Source of the DNA: Larix sibirica
Lineage: Eukaryota; Streptophyta; Pinopsida; Pinales; Pinaceae
Reading direction: 5' to 3'
Assembly (NCBI GenBank): GCA_004151065.3
Contig: NWUY0300027166.1
Coordinates: 22,966 to 33,603, forward strand
DNA: 10,638 bases
Shown here piece by piece: positions 8,361 through 10,638 of the stretch; within the stretch, counting starts at the first letter, position 1, and every line of letters begins with the position of its first letter. Below the pieces are notes generated by a model that was not told the DNA's origin, ran no database searches, and was given only the letters and a program-made list of their open reading frames with translations. A program made the translations under genes and the position numbers.

Positions 8361-8379
8361 GGTCACATGTGAATGTTTT
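8361..8379. repeat. Right copy of the LINE target-site duplication
   Basis: Identical over 19 bases to 1152-1170. It is followed by AA, so the pre-insertion site read TTTT/AA on the plus strand. That is the classic L1 endonuclease nick on the strand that primes cDNA synthesis for a minus-oriented insertion. Confidence 0.95.
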
Positions 8380-9452
8380 AATAATGCTAAGGTCCAAGTT
8401 TTAATAAGCTTGTAAATCTGGTTTAATTATCATGCTTGTGCGGTCTTGCATCTGCATGAGCTTTTGGGGAGTTTTATAATTGTATTCTTTTAAAGGGTCA
8501 TAATTCATTTTAAGGGATAAAATTTTGTTTTATTTGGATTTATGGCTTGATGGCGCCTGGCCTTTGGTTGATCCTATTCCACTGTACAATACCTTTATTC
8601 ATCCTTCCTTTGGGTTTATATGTTCCTGTGACCTTGGTTTCGGGGTTGGGTACACTACAATAGCCACAGTGAGGGACATTCTCCTCTCTCCTCCAAAAAA
8701 ATGGTAACAAAGTGATCACATAGCAACTAGAATTGGCCCAAACCCCTTGGACATATGTATATGCAATGGAAGAAGCTTCTAAATTGAGATCTCAATTTAA
8801 TTGGGGAAATGAAGCCCGTATCTCAATTTAGAAGCTTCTTAAAAGAGAAAATGTTTGTTACTATAAAGTTAAAAGAGAAAACATCTAATTTAAACAAGTT
8901 GTTGTTGTTCCTTACAATAGGAATATTTAAAATTCATTGTCAATACCATGATTGCTACAATACCTATGACATTTTTTATAAAGAGAAATAAAATAATCAT
9001 GCACATGAAGGCTAAGTGTCAAAGCTAGGCTACCACTGAATGCTATAGTACACCATCCTCTTTGTCCACATTCTATCTGAAAGTACATGTCCCAACATCG
9101 TCACTACAATATAAGTCGCCATTGTGGTTTATTCATTGCACACTAACATCCATTCATTCTTGACACACTGGGGAAAGAAAACATGTTATCAAGCCCCAAA
9201 CCTATCCATTAGATCCACCATCAACATTATCAAAACATAATGGTCAGGGTTGCAAACCCTAAGGTCATGTTGGTTCAAAGTGGGTTGTAAGAATATCAAA
9301 TAACAAATATAATAAATAAGTTTAATATAAGCCTCAAGCTATATATGGTATGGTAGATATACATACATTTTATATACATTATATTACTATCATATAAATA
9401 AATAAAAGAAGGGGGTAAATGTACAAGAATAATTATTTATGAAATACCTTTT
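8380..9452. other. Right host flank, AT-rich, no gene recognised
   Basis: This continues the host DNA interrupted by the LINE. It holds no convincing gene. Near 9300-9420 it is very AT-rich. A nested palindrome lies at 8770-8840. A twice-repeated ttaaaagagaaaa lies near 8840-8882. An open frame at 8525-8707 has a faint LINE-like look and is treated as a finding only. Confidence 0.6.
8770..8840. repeat. Nested inverted repeat (hairpin) of 71 bp
   Basis: Arms at 8770-8790 and 8820-8840 are perfect reverse complements over 21 bases with a 29-base spacer. The left side also contains a perfect 20-base palindrome, taaattgagatctcaattta (8780-8799), and each arm contains the 10-base palindrome agaagcttct. 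It can form two alternative hairpins. It may be a foldback remnant or a decayed end of a small inverted-repeat element; I see no duplication that marks its borders. Confidence 0.85.
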
Positions 9453-10638
9453 TTGAATTTTAGGTTCCACTTAAAAGTTAAAAGAGACCCTCTTCCAAAT
9501 CCTAAAGGATGTTATTACTTAAAGAGGTACCATTTAAAAATACAAGGAACAGTGACAATGCATTACACTATTTTTGTTGGAGCCCCATACTCCAGGTGCC
9601 CACCTGGTCTCCATTTGAATTATCAAGTAAGGTTACCATCAATCAAGTACATTATCATTGAGAATCCAAAAAAGAGTTTATTGCAGCCACAAAATTAATG
9701 TCAAAAGTGTTACGAATAGAATGGACAAATCTCAAAATGGAATGTCCTAATTTACGAGTTGAAAATAAGTGCCTTACCAAAGAGGTTTATGGGTTAAAAC
9801 GTGAAGCGGAACGATATCAACAAACAAAGGAATCGATATATCTCAAAAAAACTTGAGGCTTTATCAAATAAATATGAGGAAATCACTTATCTAAAAAATC
9901 TAAGTCAAACCTAGATCAATAAGTTAAACAATTGACGCAAAAGGAAATTACAATTCCTAAGGTCGACAAAGGGACATCTATTGACCCAATTGAATCAAGA
10001 ATGTTATCAAAAATCCAGTGTGCCTAAATCCTATTTGGGTACATTAAATAGTTTCCCTCCATCTCGTGGATCATGTATATTCAACACATGACTATTCAAT
10101 GCTTATGCCACCCTGACTCCTAAAGAGATTCTCACTCATGTTAGTGTAAAGTTGGAAGCAATATGCAAGGGAAACCAAAGAAGAAACACTATAACTTTAT
10201 CAGATTTGATTGAAATTATAGTCGCCTTCGGTCGACAAGTGGTCCACTTTAAAGCATATCAAAGCAAATTTTCCCCAACTGGTAGGAGTTGTTGATCCCC
10301 AACAAATTCTAAGTGGGGAGGTTTGATCTAGGATGGAGTTAGAGATCAACTAAGTCCGTCATTGATGGAGCTGCACTAAAAAGAAGTTCACCCAAAGAAT
10401 TTGTTTTAGTGCGCAAATTTGACCATTATATCACAGATGTAGAGTTATCACCTAATCAATACTTGGTACAAGATTTTTTAGATAAGACTTGAAGGTGGTG
10501 CGAGGAAGATTCCCAAATCATGCATGGGCCCTCGCACGAAGTTGAGGGACCCTTTAGGTGCAATCGTTCATTCGCAAAATGCGCTAGAATTGTGTAAATT
10601 AAAAACGCGTGCACGTTACTTAGAACTAGGCATGAGCG
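9453..10638 (+). pseudogene. Degenerate coding remnant of unknown family, partial
   Basis: I do not recognise this, but it reads as one old plus-strand coding region running off the window. It opens with 81 codons (9453-9698; includes VTMHYTIFVGAPYSRCPPG and RLPSIKYIIIENPKK). A charged, coiled-coil-like stretch follows (KVLRIEWTNLKMECPNLRVE, then LTKEVYGLKREAERYQQTKE and LEALSNKYEEITYL). Then come KEITIPKVDKGTSIDPIES and, in another frame, NAYATLTPKEILTHVSVKLE up to a stop near 10292. A last open piece, 10341-10489, holds SSPKEFVLVRKFDHYITDVE. Frame changes fall at A runs (9668-9673, 9845-9851, 9893-9898), and stops include 10089-10091 and 10490-10492. It could be part of an LTR element or another repeat, or a dead host gene. 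No catalytic motif is visible. Confidence 0.45.

Noticed and set aside
9300-9415. AT-rich tract as a replication origin or matrix attachment region
   Set aside because: Composition alone is not evidence; no specific motif set supports either call.
1-10638. CRISPR array, tRNA, rRNA or bacterial-type operon
   Set aside because: There are no regularly spaced repeats, no recognisable tRNA or rRNA sequence, and no compact bacterial gene layout; the LINE marks this as plant nuclear DNA.

Overview
The window looks like nuclear DNA of a plant with a repeat-rich genome. It contains no intact gene. Its main feature is one nearly complete but dead L1-type LINE (non-LTR retrotransposon) on the minus strand, from about 8360 (5' end) to 1171 (3' end). 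A perfect 19-bp target-site duplication flanks it (1152-1170 and 8361-8379). ORF1 combines a DUF4283-like domain with a CCHC-type zinc knuckle, and ORF2 runs endonuclease, reverse transcriptase, zf-RVT, RNase H. That architecture is typical of land-plant L1 elements. From memory the proteins resemble LINE-derived proteins of seed plants, conifers included, but the sequence alone does not fix the species.

Layout. 1-1151: AT-rich non-coding host DNA. 1152-1170: left duplication. 1171-8360: the LINE. Read 5' to 3' on the minus strand it has a short 5' UTR (8360-8274), a broken ORF1 (8273-6845), an ORF2 whose start overlaps the ORF1 stop in an ATGA (6848-2608), a decayed coding-like stretch after RNase H (2607-1741), and a 3' UTR with a short A tail (1740-1171). 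8361-8379: right duplication. 8380-9452: AT-rich flank with a nested palindrome (8770-8840) and a weak LINE-like scrap (8515-8707). 9453-10638: a plus-strand degenerate coding remnant that I do not recognise; it runs off the window.

How the parts worked together. In a live relative, ORF1 would coat the RNA, the ORF2 endonuclease would nick at TTTT/AA, and the reverse transcriptase would copy the RNA from the nick. The insertion site here is exactly TTTT/AA, so integration was by target-primed reverse transcription. The copy cannot act now. ORF1 has about nine internal stops and two frameshifts, and ORF2 has more than twenty stops and one frameshift. RT motif C has lost a catalytic Asp, RNase H has lost its first Asp, and the zinc knuckle has lost its last Cys. 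ORF2 still keeps one reading frame over about 3.3 kb from RT through RNase H, so it decayed by substitution rather than indels. The best leads for a second look are the coding-like region after RNase H, the ATGA overlap, perfect duplications around a heavily mutated body, and the unidentified remnant at the right end.
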